Shown here piece by piece: positions 18,268 to 26,582 of a DNA stretch of 64,000 nucleotides. The stretch lies in assembly GCF_004795015.1 (NCBI RefSeq), contig NZ_SSBI01000046.1, positions 1-64,000 on the forward strand. The letters are read 5' to 3'. Below the pieces are notes generated by a model, which saw only the letters and a list, made by a program, of their open reading frames with translations, searched no databases and was not told the DNA's origin. This DNA comes from Streptomyces sp. A1277. GTDB lineage: Bacteria > Actinomycetota > Actinomycetes > Streptomycetales > Streptomycetaceae. How positions within the stretch are numbered: position 1 is the first letter of the stretch; every line of letters starts with the position of its first letter. The position numbers were made by a program, and so were the translations under genes.

Positions 18268-19091
18268 GCGACGGCCGTCTCTCCGTCAACCAGGAGACCG
18301 TCAAGCAGTGGTCGCTGCCCGAGCTGGCCGAGGGCTGCGCCAAGGCGGGCATCGACAAGGTGGGCCTGTGGCGGGCCCCGGTCCAGGAGTACGGAGTCGA
18401 GGCCACGGCCCGACTCCTCTCCGACCACGGCCTGTCCGTCACCAGCCTGTGCCGGGGCGGCTTCCTCACCGCCCTCGACCCGGCACAGCGGGCCCGCGCC
18501 CTGGACGACAACCGCGCCGCGATCGAGGAGGCGGCGGGCGTGGCCACGGACACCCTGGTCCTGGTCTCGGGCGGCCTGCCGGCGGGCAGCAAGGACCTGT
18601 ACGGCGCCCGCGAGCGCATCGCGGACGCCCTGGCCGAGCTGGCCCCCTACGCGGCCGGGCGCGGGGTCCGCCTGGCCATCGAGCCCCTGCACCCGATGTT
18701 CGCCTCGGACCGCTGCGTGGTCTCCACCCTCTCCCAGGCCCTCGACCTCGCGGAGCGCTTCCCGGCCGAGCAGGTCGGCGTGGTGGTCGACACCTACCAC
18801 CTCTGGTGGGACGACCAGGCCCCCGCCCAGATCGCGAGGGCCGGCGCGGGCGGCCGCATCCACTCCTTCCAGCTCGCCGACTGGATCACCCCGCTCCCGG
18901 CGGGCGTCCTGCTGGGGCGCGGCCAACTGGGCGACGGCAGCGTGGACTTCAGAGCCCTGCGTACGGCGGTGGAGGCGACCGGCTTCGACGGCCCGATCGA
19001 GGTGGAGATCTTCAACGAGGCGCTGTGGGCGCGCGACGGCGCGGAGGTCGTGGCGGAGGTGGCGGCCCGGTACGCGGAGCACGCCTGCTGA
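18264..19091 (+). CDS. Sugar phosphate isomerase/epimerase
   Basis: 275 aa. Xylose-isomerase-like TIM barrel with VKQWSLPELAEGCAKAGID at the N-terminus, IEPLHPMF (metal-ligand Glu and His) near 137, VVDTYHLWWDD near 173 and the late VEIFNEALW. The start overlaps the DUF993 stop by ATGA, so translation is coupled. It is the last gene of the LacI-controlled operon. The set of dehydrogenase, isomerase-fold and aldolase-fold proteins resembles pathways that pass through 3-keto sugars; this is inference. Confidence 0.85.
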   Translation: MSDGRLSVNQETVKQWSLPELAEGCAKAGIDKVGLWRAPVQEYGVEATARLLSDHGLSVTSLCRGGFLTALDPAQRARALDDNRAAIEEAAGVATDTLVLVSGGLPAGSKDLYGARERIADALAELAPYAAGRGVRLAIEPLHPMFASDRCVVSTLSQALDLAERFPAEQVGVVVDTYHLWWDDQAPAQIARAGAGGRIHSFQLADWITPLPAGVLLGRGQLGDGSVDFRALRTAVEATGFDGPIEVEIFNEALWARDGAEVVAEVAARYAEHAC

Positions 19092-19208
19092 GGCCGGTGA
19101 GGCCGGTGAGGCCGGTGAGGCCGGTGAGGCCGGTGAGGCCGGTGAATCCGGTGAATCCGGTGAATCCGGTGAATCCGGCGAGTCCGGTGAGTCCGGTGAG
19201 TCCGGCTT
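19092..19208 (+). repeat. 9-bp minisatellite, about 12 copies in three blocks
   Basis: Starting at the base after the isomerase stop are six GGCCGGTGA (19092-19145), four ATCCGGTGA-type (19146-19181), two GTCCGGTGA and one partial copy. The unit is CCGGTGA with a two-base variable lead, changing in blocks, which is the pattern left by slippage and local copy conversion. It lies between convergent genes and is not coding. Confidence 0.9.
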
Positions 19209-19209
19209 G

Positions 19210-19250
19210 CTCCCCCGGGGCCCGGCTGTGCGGTCCGGGCCCCGGGGGAG
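19210..19250. terminator. Bidirectional hairpin terminator
   Basis: A perfect 16-bp stem (CTCCCCCGGGGCCCGG at 19210-19225, partner 19235-19250) with a 9-nt loop, between the convergent isomerase and lipoprotein genes. Confidence 0.75.
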
Positions 19251-19258
19251 GGGCGGCT

Positions 19259-20077
19259 CTACGCGGCGGGAGCCTCGATGGTGACCGGCTCGCCGAGGTC
19301 GTAGAAGTGCTGGGACACGGTCTTGGGCGCCCCTCCCGTGTGCGAGGTGGCCTGGGCGCCCACCGGGGTGCCGTCGTCCTCGATCCACAGGATGTACTCG
19401 GTCATCTCCGCGCCCTGGTAGTCGAAGTGCGCCGCGTTGGTGATGCGCCAGGCGTGGACGTCCTTGCCGTTCTCCAGCGAGATCAGGGCCTTCTCGGTGT
19501 CGACCTTCCAGGTCGCGAACGTCCCGACGATGTCCGGGACGACCTGCGGGTCGGAGAGCGTCCGGTACTTCCGTCCCAGCTCGGCGTCCACCGCCTCCTT
19601 GGAGTCGCTCTTCTCCCAGACCCCGTCGGACTTGATCCACTCCTCGCCGCCGAGGGAGACGAACGAGTTCTTGGCGCGTGACCCGTCCGCCCCGTCGACA
19701 TCCCCCGCGAGCGCCGGATCGTCCCCGACCCGGAACCGCGTGGTGCCCGCCCGGTCCGCGTTGAGCATGTACTCGGTCCCCGTGCCGTAGGCCGCGAACG
19801 CGGCGGCCACGCAGGCCGCCAGGTCCTTGCCGGCGAGCTTCGCGTCCGACGCGAGCCCGAGGCTCTGGCACTCGGCGGGCTCGGCGTACTCGGTGGCCCC
19901 GGTCTCGGCCGGTGCGGGCGAGGACGCGGAGGCGGGCGCGGAGGGGGAGGCGGCGGGCGACGAGGCCGTCGGCCCCGCCGCGTCCGTGTCCGGGTCGTCG
20001 GACGAGCAACCCGTGAGGAGAGCGGCGCCGACCGTGGTGACCGTGAAGGCTGTTATGAGGTGCTTCGATCTACCCAT
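19259..20077 (-). CDS. Lipoprotein of unknown function
   Basis: 272 aa. Lipobox LLTGC places the lipidated Cys at 24. A Ser/Ala/Pro-rich tether of about 35 residues follows, then a globular domain with YLLNADRAG-like and EWIKSDGVWEKSD stretches that recall LppX/LprG-like substrate-binding lipoproteins, though this is only a resemblance. ATG at 20077. It runs parallel to a second lipoprotein gene upstream at 20132-20653. Confidence 0.75.
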   Translation of the reverse strand: MGRSKHLITAFTVTTVGAALLTGCSSDDPDTDAAGPTASSPAASPSAPASASSPAPAETGATEYAEPAECQSLGLASDAKLAGKDLAACVAAAFAAYGTGTEYMLNADRAGTTRFRVGDDPALAGDVDGADGSRAKNSFVSLGGEEWIKSDGVWEKSDSKEAVDAELGRKYRTLSDPQVVPDIVGTFATWKVDTEKALISLENGKDVHAWRITNAAHFDYQGAEMTEYILWIEDDGTPVGAQATSHTGGAPKTVSQHFYDLGEPVTIEAPAA

Positions 20078-20131
20078 GGCCGGGATGGTAGCGGGGAGTT
20101 GAGGCCCGTCCGCAGACGGCGATGCGGCGCC

Positions 20132-20653
20132 CTACATCCCGGCGACGCTCCCGCAGGTGATGCTGCCCTCGACGGTGATGGAGTCCCCCGTCGGGTCGGT
20201 CGGTCCGAGCTCCAGCCCGGCCACGGTGACGACCCAGGTGCCGCCGCTCTTGCTGCCGGTGATCCCGGGCGCGGCGGTGTGCAGATAGCTGTCGCCGCCC
20301 TCCGTGGTCAGCGTGGTCATCGCCTTGTCGTCGCTGATGACGGCGGTGAACGACGGCTTCGCGGGGGCGGAGCTGTCCGCGCTGTCCGGCGCGGTGATGG
20401 CGGTGAGCTTCCCGTCCATCACCGCGCACCCGACGCTCTTGATGGTGAACTCCCCACTGTCCCCGCCGCTGTAGGTGAGGTGCGCGGACCCCTTCCCGCC
20501 CCCCGATGCCTGGTCGTCCCCGTCCGGCACGCTCGCCGACGAACCGTCCTTGTCCTTCCCGGAGTCCTTGCTGTCCGACGAGCAGCCGGTGAGGGCCAGC
20601 GCGGAGGCGGTGAGAGCTATGAGGGGCAGGGCGAGGACGCGGGGTCTGCGCAT
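20132..20653 (-). CDS. Lipoprotein of unknown function (lipoprotein LpqH-like)
   Basis: 173 aa. The signal ends in the lipobox ALTGC, and a Ser/Asp/Lys-rich linker of about 35 residues follows. The domain of roughly 110 residues has two Cys (AVMD-adjacent SVGCAV and the near-terminal SITCGS) that could form a disulfide. The strand pattern resembles mycobacterial LpqH/19-kDa antigen domains; confidence in that family is moderate. It lies 54 bp upstream of the other lipoprotein gene. Confidence 0.7.
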   Translation of the reverse strand: MRRPRVLALPLIALTASALALTGCSSDSKDSGKDKDGSSASVPDGDDQASGGGKGSAHLTYSGGDSGEFTIKSVGCAVMDGKLTAITAPDSADSSAPAKPSFTAVISDDKAMTTLTTEGGDSYLHTAAPGITGSKSGGTWVVTVAGLELGPTDPTGDSITVEGSITCGSVAGM

Positions 20654-20794
20654 GAGGAGCCTTTCAGCAAGCCGGGAAGACGCTCACCGTACAGGGGCCC
20701 CACTGCCGGATGACAGGGTTCCGGGCGAGGGTGCGGACAGGCGGCGCGGGTGGCCGGCTGCGCTCGGGGCCCGCGCTGCGGCCGGAGGGGGCGG

Positions 20795-22027
20795 TCAGGC
20801 GTGGTGCCAGCGGTTACGCCCGTCGGCGGCGGGGCCACAGACCATCGGTGTGCCGGCGGCGGTGACGCCCGTGGCGGGGGGAGAGCAGAACGCCCCGGGG
20901 TGCACGGTTCCAGAGCTGCCGCCCGAGGTGTCTCCGCCCGAGGTGCCTCCGCCGGAAGCGCCTCCGCCCGATGAACTGCCGCCGGAGGACGACCCGCCGG
21001 AGGAGCCGTCGCTCGGAGTGTTTCCGCCCGAAGGGCTCCCGCTGCCCCCGGAACTTCCGGACCGGGCGGCGCCGGATGAGTTCCCGTTCCCACCCGAGGC
21101 GCTTCCGCTTCCGTCCTCGTCCTTTTGACTGTCGGGAGCGTTGGCCGGGTCCTCGTAGGTGGTGTCCTTGGACTCGGGACAACTCCGCACGCTGCTGTCG
21201 TGGGTCCATCGCCCCAGATCGAGCCGGACCTCGGTGGTGGAGTCGACCTGCTTCCTGGCGTCCGGCGACTGGAAGCAGACATGCCACTCGTTGCCGTTCT
21301 TCGCCGCCTCCTCGGCTGTGGGGGCGTCGACATCGAGGTAGACGTCGTCGAGCGTCACGGGGCTGAGCGAGATGCCGGAGTGCGTCAGGGACTTGACCGC
21401 CGAGGCATAGGTGGCGCCGACGACATCCGGCATCATCGGCCACTCCAGCGGGCCCCCGTCCTCCTTCGGGCACGGCTCGCCGCTTCTGGCCGCCGCGAAG
21501 TCGATCGTCATCCTGGCCGTGTCGGCGTCCTGGAAACACACCCTCCAGTCCGCGCTGTTGTGGATGGCGCGGTTCTCCGTGGATGCGTCGTGACGGGCGG
21601 TGGTGAACCCGACGGACCGGGTCCGTCCCTCGGCCTCGGCCAGTGACCTGCCGGTGTAGTCGGCGATCTCCGGAGGCGCGGATGCGGTAGCGGACGACGT
21701 GGGTGTATGCCGCTCGTCCGCCGCTGCGGGAGCCTTGGCGTTGGCCTTGTCCGTGTTGCCGTCGTCGAGTTGGCCACCGATACCCGCGCCGATGCCGAGC
21801 AGCAGGAAGGCGCCGAACGTCGCGCCGAGCTTGGCGAACCAGCGCCACGGCGGAACGGTCCACATCGCCACCATCGCGGCCGTCATCGAGAGGAGGCCGA
21901 GGTAGAAATTGAGTGCACCGGTGAGAGCGACAAGAAGGAGAAGCCCCAGCGCGACCGGGGTGGACTTCCACCGAGGCCGAGGCCGAGGCCGAGGCGGAGG
22001 CGGAGACGGGACGTTGTACGGGTTCAT
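20795..22027 (-). CDS. Membrane protein with two PASTA-like repeats and Gly/Ser-rich tail
   Basis: 410 aa. A Pro/Arg cytoplasmic head (PPPPRPRPRPRW) is followed by two or three membrane segments (about 24-95) and then two PASTA-like units, EIADYTGRSLAEAEGRT and MPDVVGATYASAVKSL. Each unit ends in a WRVCFQ/WHVCFQ block and a later conserved Cys. A Ser/Gly tract of about 80 residues leads to the C-terminal GAFCSPPATGVTAAGT and GRNRWHHA. PASTA units bind peptidoglycan in other proteins. The function here is unknown. Confidence 0.7.
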   Translation of the reverse strand: MNPYNVPSPPPPRPRPRPRWKSTPVALGLLLLVALTGALNFYLGLLSMTAAMVAMWTVPPWRWFAKLGATFGAFLLLGIGAGIGGQLDDGNTDKANAKAPAAADERHTPTSSATASAPPEIADYTGRSLAEAEGRTRSVGFTTARHDASTENRAIHNSADWRVCFQDADTARMTIDFAAARSGEPCPKEDGGPLEWPMMPDVVGATYASAVKSLTHSGISLSPVTLDDVYLDVDAPTAEEAAKNGNEWHVCFQSPDARKQVDSTTEVRLDLGRWTHDSSVRSCPESKDTTYEDPANAPDSQKDEDGSGSASGGNGNSSGAARSGSSGGSGSPSGGNTPSDGSSGGSSSGGSSSGGGASGGGTSGGDTSGGSSGTVHPGAFCSPPATGVTAAGTPMVCGPAADGRNRWHHA

Positions 22028-22395
22028 CGACGTTTCGTTTCTCTCACCTGTGGGCGGTCGGCGTGCTTCCGGTGAAGTGGTGCCACGGCGGAGGCGAGAT
22101 CCTGCGGCCGGACCGTGCCGTATCGGCCGGTCGGCGTGAGCGGAATTTCGGGAGTCCTCGCCGTGGGCGCCCGCCCGTGCTTGGAGTAACGATCATTCGG
22201 GCGTGACGCTACGGGCGGTGGATGTGCACGGCGTGCCGGGGAGGGATCCGGGGTGACGAGAAGCCCTGACCGGTGTCATGCCGCCACCCACGAGAGGGGT
22301 TCCAGGCATCTCATGTGCTGCGTACAACCCGTCACATCGCCTCGTACGGGGAGCCCCCACATGAGAGCTTGTTCCTCCGATCCGAGGAGGCGAAG
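22028..22395 (+). other. Intergenic stretch without a recognised gene
   Basis: It separates the divergent PASTA-like protein and a broken nuclease-fold gene, so it should hold both promoters, but no convincing -35/-10 pair stands out. GGAGG at 22386 belongs to the pseudogene start at 22396. Confidence 0.5.
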
Positions 22396-23130
22396 GTGAC
22401 CGGCACCGGCGCGCGGTGGCTCGTGGGCGCGCTGATCGCAGCCTGCGTGCTGCTGGCCGGCCCCAGCGCACCGGACGGTGCCTACATCGCCAAGCCGCTG
22501 CCGGCCGGCGCCCCCCCGGGAAGTCGTGCCGAACCGCGTCATGACGTGGAACATCTGCAATCCCTGCAAGGGGAGCGGCCGTAACGTCGGCCGGGCGGCG
22601 GAGATCGCCACGTACGCGCCTCAGGTCATCGGCCTGCAAGAAGCGCGCGTGGGTGATGCCGAGAGGATCCGGCATCATCTCCGGTATCTGTACGGGCTGT
22701 CTACCACGTCGAGTACGGACCCGTTCGGCGGAGTTGGAGCCGCTGCGGGGGAGTGCCATGGAGTCCGGGGGGCTTCGGCCGGGCAATCCTCTCGGCCGCT
22801 CCGATGACCGGCCCCGTGAACGTGGAGTTCCCCGAAGGAGGTTCCGAGGACCGCGGGTACATGGCCGTCACCACCCTCGTGGACGGCACGCCCGTCCGGG
22901 TCTTCAACGCGGCGCCGGATGCCGCTGAACTCGCCGTGATGTGGGGCCTGGCCGCGGACGCGGACCCCGAATGCGGTCCCTCGGCGGCCCGTACGTGCGG
23001 GCCGACCATCGATTGGCGCAGCAAGTTCGACTACATCCTTCTGCGCGGCTTCGCCCCACTCGACCACGGTACGCATCTCACTCCGCACTCCGACCACGAT
23101 CTGGTGCGGGCCGATCCGAGGCGGACGTAG
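22396..23130 (+). pseudogene. Broken secreted endonuclease/exonuclease/phosphatase-family protein
   Basis: The GTG at 22396, after GAGGAGG, starts a signal peptide (RWLVGALIAACVLLAGPSAP). Family motifs then appear in alternating frames: VMTWNICNPC and PQVIGLQEA in frame 2, YHVEYG, GGFGRAILSAAPM, DYILLRG and HSDHDLV in frame 1. The first shift coincides with a run of seven C (22511-22517), where six C would restore the frame. The second is at about 22700. In addition VRVFNAAPDAAEL appears to fuse the normal ...VFNTHL and ...GDFNAAP segments, losing catalytic residues through a shared TTCAAC. It cannot encode an active enzyme. Confidence 0.8.
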
Positions 23131-23332
23131 CGAGGTGCTTGTGCGGGCCGACCACAGGGAGGGGAAGGCGGGTTACGACCTGGTCAATCGGGTCGCCCCT
23201 GCCACCCGCAGCCGTGTCGTGCGGACGCAGAGGTGAACCGAGGCCGGTTCCCCGCGGGTGGGGCCGAGGATCCGACCCCGTCCGGCCAACCACTCAAAGG
23301 ATCAGCACCGGACAAGGCTTAGGCTCGCGTTC

Positions 23333-23731
23333 ATGCTGAGACTAGGAATTCCCGTCATCGGTGTCACGGACGTTCCCCGCGCAGAGGCTTTCTGGACCGC
23401 CGCCCTGAACTTGGTCGCCACCGATGAGTGGAGGTCCGAAACGTGGCGGACGCTCACCCACCCCGACGGCTCCGGCCGAGCCCTTGGCCTGTTGCGCAGC
23501 GCTTCCCCGGCCGAGCCGCGCCCCCGTCTCCACCTGGACCTCTTCACGGACACGGCCGAGGAACAACAGGCGGAAGTCCGGCGGCTGGTCGGTCTCGGCG
23601 CGCGAACCGTCGACTGGGACCACTACCCGCCCGAACCCGACTTCGTCGTTCTCGCCGATCCGGACGACAACATCTTCTGTGTCGTGGACCTGAGCCATGC
23701 ACCCAGCGGCGGTGACCGGCCGACGCCCTGA
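23333..23731 (+). CDS. VOC (glyoxalase/bleomycin resistance) family protein
   Basis: 132 aa, a single VOC domain of usual length. Features are IPVIGVTDVPRAEAFWTAAL at the N-terminus, LHLDLFTD near 64 and the late PDFVVLADPDDNIFCVVD, with Glu/His-type ligands partly replaced (Asp in DPDDN). Start ATG 23333; the gene ends in a Gly/Pro tail. Probably a small-molecule binding or lyase-fold protein of unknown substrate. No operon partner. Confidence 0.8.
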   Translation: MLRLGIPVIGVTDVPRAEAFWTAALNLVATDEWRSETWRTLTHPDGSGRALGLLRSASPAEPRPRLHLDLFTDTAEEQQAEVRRLVGLGARTVDWDHYPPEPDFVVLADPDDNIFCVVDLSHAPSGGDRPTP

Positions 23732-24134
23732 CGGTCCTGGCGACGGCCGGACCGGCGAGAGTCCTGCTGTCCCGGACGGGGGTCCCGGCGCCAGCGCACA
23801 GCGGCGCCCTCGGCCGGCGCTGCGGAGGCCGACTCCTCGTACTCCGCCCGCGCGTCCTGCGACTCCGGTAGATGCTCTGCCGCCCACACTGGAAACCGCT
23901 CCGGGAGTCGCGGTCCACGACGACGAGATCGAGTCCCCGAAGCGCCATCGCTCGCTCACAGCGGTGGCCGGCTGACCGCACTGCGCCCCGTCGCCCGGGC
24001 CGCCCGCCCCGGAGGTGCGGGGCCGGTCCTCGGGTGGATCCATGCCCGAAGCGTAAACCGGGAGCCGCCCCGCCCCGGCAGGCCGCTCACGGCCCCCAGG
24101 GCCCGGTGTCAGCCCCGCCCGGTACCGTCGGGCC
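23732..24134 (+). other. Intergenic stretch without a recognised gene
   Basis: About 400 bp between the VOC gene and the helicase. Open frames exist on both strands, but none shows the third-position GC pattern of neighbouring genes or a recognisable domain. It may contain decayed coding DNA and presumably the helicase promoter. Confidence 0.45.
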
Positions 24135-26453
24135 ATGTCCACCGCGTCCCACACACCGAACCTGGCGGTCCTCGAAGGGGTCCTGGAGAGGATCACGTAC
24201 GCGAACGAGGAGAACGGGTACACCGTCGCCCGCGTCGACACCGGGCGCGGGGCGGGCGATCTGCTCACCGTGGTGGGCGCGCTGCTGGGGGCGCAGCCGG
24301 GGGAGTCGCTGCGGATGGAGGGGCGTTGGGGCTCCCACTCGCAGTACGGCAAGCAGTTCACCGTCGAGAACTACACGACGATCCTCCCCGCCACCATCCA
24401 GGGCATCCGCCGCTATCTCGGCTCCGGGCTGATCAAGGGCATCGGTCCGGTCATGGCCGACCGGATCACCACCCACTTCGGCGTCGACACCCTCGACATC
24501 ATCGAGCGGGAGCCGAAGCGCCTGGTGGAGGTTCCCGGGCTCGGGCCGAAGCGGACGAAGATGATCGCCGCGGCCTGGGAGGAGCAGAAGGCGATCAAGG
24601 AGGTCATGGTCTTCCTCCAGGGCGTCGGCGTCTCCACGTCCATCGCCGTCCGCATCTACAAGAAGTACGAGGACGCCTCGATCTCCGTCGTGAAGAACCA
24701 GCCCTACCGGCTGGCCGCCGACGTCTGGGGCATCGGCTTCCTCACCGCCGACAAGATCGCCCAGGCGGTCGGCATCCCGCACGACAGCCCGGAGCGGGTC
24801 AAGGCCGGGCTCCAGTACGCGCTGTCCCAGTCCACCGACCAGGGGAACTGCTTCCTGCCCGAGGAGCGGCTGATCGCGGACGGGGTGAAGCTCCTCCAAG
24901 TGGACACCGGGCTCGTCATCGAGTGCCTGGCCGAGCTGGCCGAGGAGCCGGAGGGCGTCGTACGGGAGAAGGTGCCGTCGCCCGAGGGCGGGGAGCCGGT
25001 CACGGCCGTCTATCTGGTGCCCTTCCACCGGGCCGAGATCTCGCTCGCCGCGCAGGTGCGGCGGCTGCTGCGGACGCCCGATGAGCGGATGCCGGCCTTC
25101 GCGGACGTGGACTGGGACAAGGCCCTGAAGTGGCTCGCGGGGCGGACCGGCGCCAAGCTGGCGCCCGAGCAGGAGGCGGCCGTACGGCTCGCGCTCACCC
25201 GGAAGGTCGCCGTCCTGACCGGCGGCCCGGGCTGCGGCAAGTCGTTCACGGTCCGCTCCATCGTGGAGCTGGCCCGCGCGAAGAAGGCGAAAGTGGTCCT
25301 GGCCGCGCCCACCGGCCGGGCGGCGAAGCGGCTCTCGGAGCTGACCGGGGCCGAGGCGTCCACCGTGCACCGGCTCCTTGAGCTGAAGCCCGGCGGTGAC
25401 GCGGCGTACGACCGGGACCGTCCGCTGGACGCCGACCTGGTCGTCGTGGACGAGGCGTCGATGCTGGATCTGCTGCTCGCCAACAAGCTCGTCAAGGCGG
25501 TGGCACCGGGTGCCCATCTGCTGCTCGTCGGCGATGTGGACCAGCTGCCCTCGGTGGGGGCGGGGGAGGTGCTGCGGGACCTGCTCGCGGACGGCGGCCC
25601 GGTCCCGGCGGTCCGGCTGACCACCATTTTCCGCCAGGCCCAGCAGTCGGGCGTCGTCACCAACGCGCACCGGATCAACTCGGGCGTTCCGCCCCTCACC
25701 CAGGGGCTCAGTGACTTCTTCCTCTTCGTCGAGGACGAGACGGAGGACGCCGGGGTGCTTGCGGTGGACGTCGCGTCCCGTCGTATTCCGGCCAAGTTCG
25801 GACTGAACCCGCGCCGAGACGTGCAGGTGCTGGCCCCCATGCACCGGGGTCCGGCCGGGGCCGGTCATCTCAACGGGCTCCTCCAGCAGGCGATCACCCC
25901 GGGGCGGCCCGGGGTGCCCGAGAAGCGGTTCGGCGGCCGGGTGTTCCGCGTCGGCGACAAGGTGACCCAGATCCGCAACAACTACGACAAGGGCGAGAAC
26001 GGCGTCTTCAACGGCACGGTCGGCGTCGTCACCGCCCTTGACCTGGACGAACAGCGGCTGACGGTCCTCACCGACGAGGACGAGGAGATCGGTTACGACT
26101 TCGACGAGCTGGACGAGCTGTCCCACGCCTACGCCATGACGATCCACCGTTCCCAGGGCAGCGAGTACCCCGCCGTGGTCATCCCGGTGACGAAGAGCGC
26201 CTGGATGATGCTCCAGCGGAACCTGCTGTACACCGCCGTGACCCGGGCCAAGAAGCTCGTCGTGCTGGTCGGCTCCCGGCAGGCGATCGGCCAGGCGGTC
26301 CGCACGGTTTCCGCAGGCAGACGGTGTACGGCGCTGGATTACCGGCTGCGCGGAGGGCCCGAAGGAGGATCCGCGGAAAAAATGATCGATCAAATCGGTG
26401 GGAAACATCACGGAGGTCTTCCGGAACCGCAGTCAAGGGGGCAGGATGGCTAA
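24135..26453 (+). CDS. recD2: RecD2-like ATP-dependent DNA helicase (SF1B)
   Basis: 772 aa. The N-terminal OB-like region is followed by tandem helix-hairpin-helix units (GSGLIKGIGPVMADRI, VPGLGPKRTKMI), then the SF1 motor: Walker A GGPGCGKS at about 363, motif II VVDEASMLD, motif III GDVDQLPSVGAG, and motifs V/VI including HRSQGSEYP and YTAVTRAKK. This is the free-standing RecD2 architecture, not RecD of RecBCD. A 5'-3' helicase involved in DNA repair and replication restart is expected. ATG 24135. The C-terminal 50 residues are hydrophilic. Confidence 0.93.
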   Translation: MSTASHTPNLAVLEGVLERITYANEENGYTVARVDTGRGAGDLLTVVGALLGAQPGESLRMEGRWGSHSQYGKQFTVENYTTILPATIQGIRRYLGSGLIKGIGPVMADRITTHFGVDTLDIIEREPKRLVEVPGLGPKRTKMIAAAWEEQKAIKEVMVFLQGVGVSTSIAVRIYKKYEDASISVVKNQPYRLAADVWGIGFLTADKIAQAVGIPHDSPERVKAGLQYALSQSTDQGNCFLPEERLIADGVKLLQVDTGLVIECLAELAEEPEGVVREKVPSPEGGEPVTAVYLVPFHRAEISLAAQVRRLLRTPDERMPAFADVDWDKALKWLAGRTGAKLAPEQEAAVRLALTRKVAVLTGGPGCGKSFTVRSIVELARAKKAKVVLAAPTGRAAKRLSELTGAEASTVHRLLELKPGGDAAYDRDRPLDADLVVVDEASMLDLLLANKLVKAVAPGAHLLLVGDVDQLPSVGAGEVLRDLLADGGPVPAVRLTTIFRQAQQSGVVTNAHRINSGVPPLTQGLSDFFLFVEDETEDAGVLAVDVASRRIPAKFGLNPRRDVQVLAPMHRGPAGAGHLNGLLQQAITPGRPGVPEKRFGGRVFRVGDKVTQIRNNYDKGENGVFNGTVGVVTALDLDEQRLTVLTDEDEEIGYDFDELDELSHAYAMTIHRSQGSEYPAVVIPVTKSAWMMLQRNLLYTAVTRAKKLVVLVGSRQAIGQAVRTVSAGRRCTALDYRLRGGPEGGSAEKMIDQIGGKHHGGLPEPQSRGQDG

Positions 26454-26582
26454 GTTCGCGGCACTCAGTGCCGCGAGTAGGTCCAATGGACGACCCCGAG
26501 TGCACTCTCCTGAGCCAAATGGGGGAGGGTGGAGACAGTCAGGGAACCTCGAAGAAGAGGCACTACGTCGGTGAGGGATGAC

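Noticed and set aside
19092..19208. Possible CRISPR array
   Set aside because: Repeats are 9 bp and directly abutting, with no spacers; same objection applies to the 22-bp and 24-bp arrays.
24135..26453. RecD subunit of RecBCD
   Set aside because: Tandem helix-hairpin-helix units before the motor and absence of recB/recC neighbours point to RecD2.
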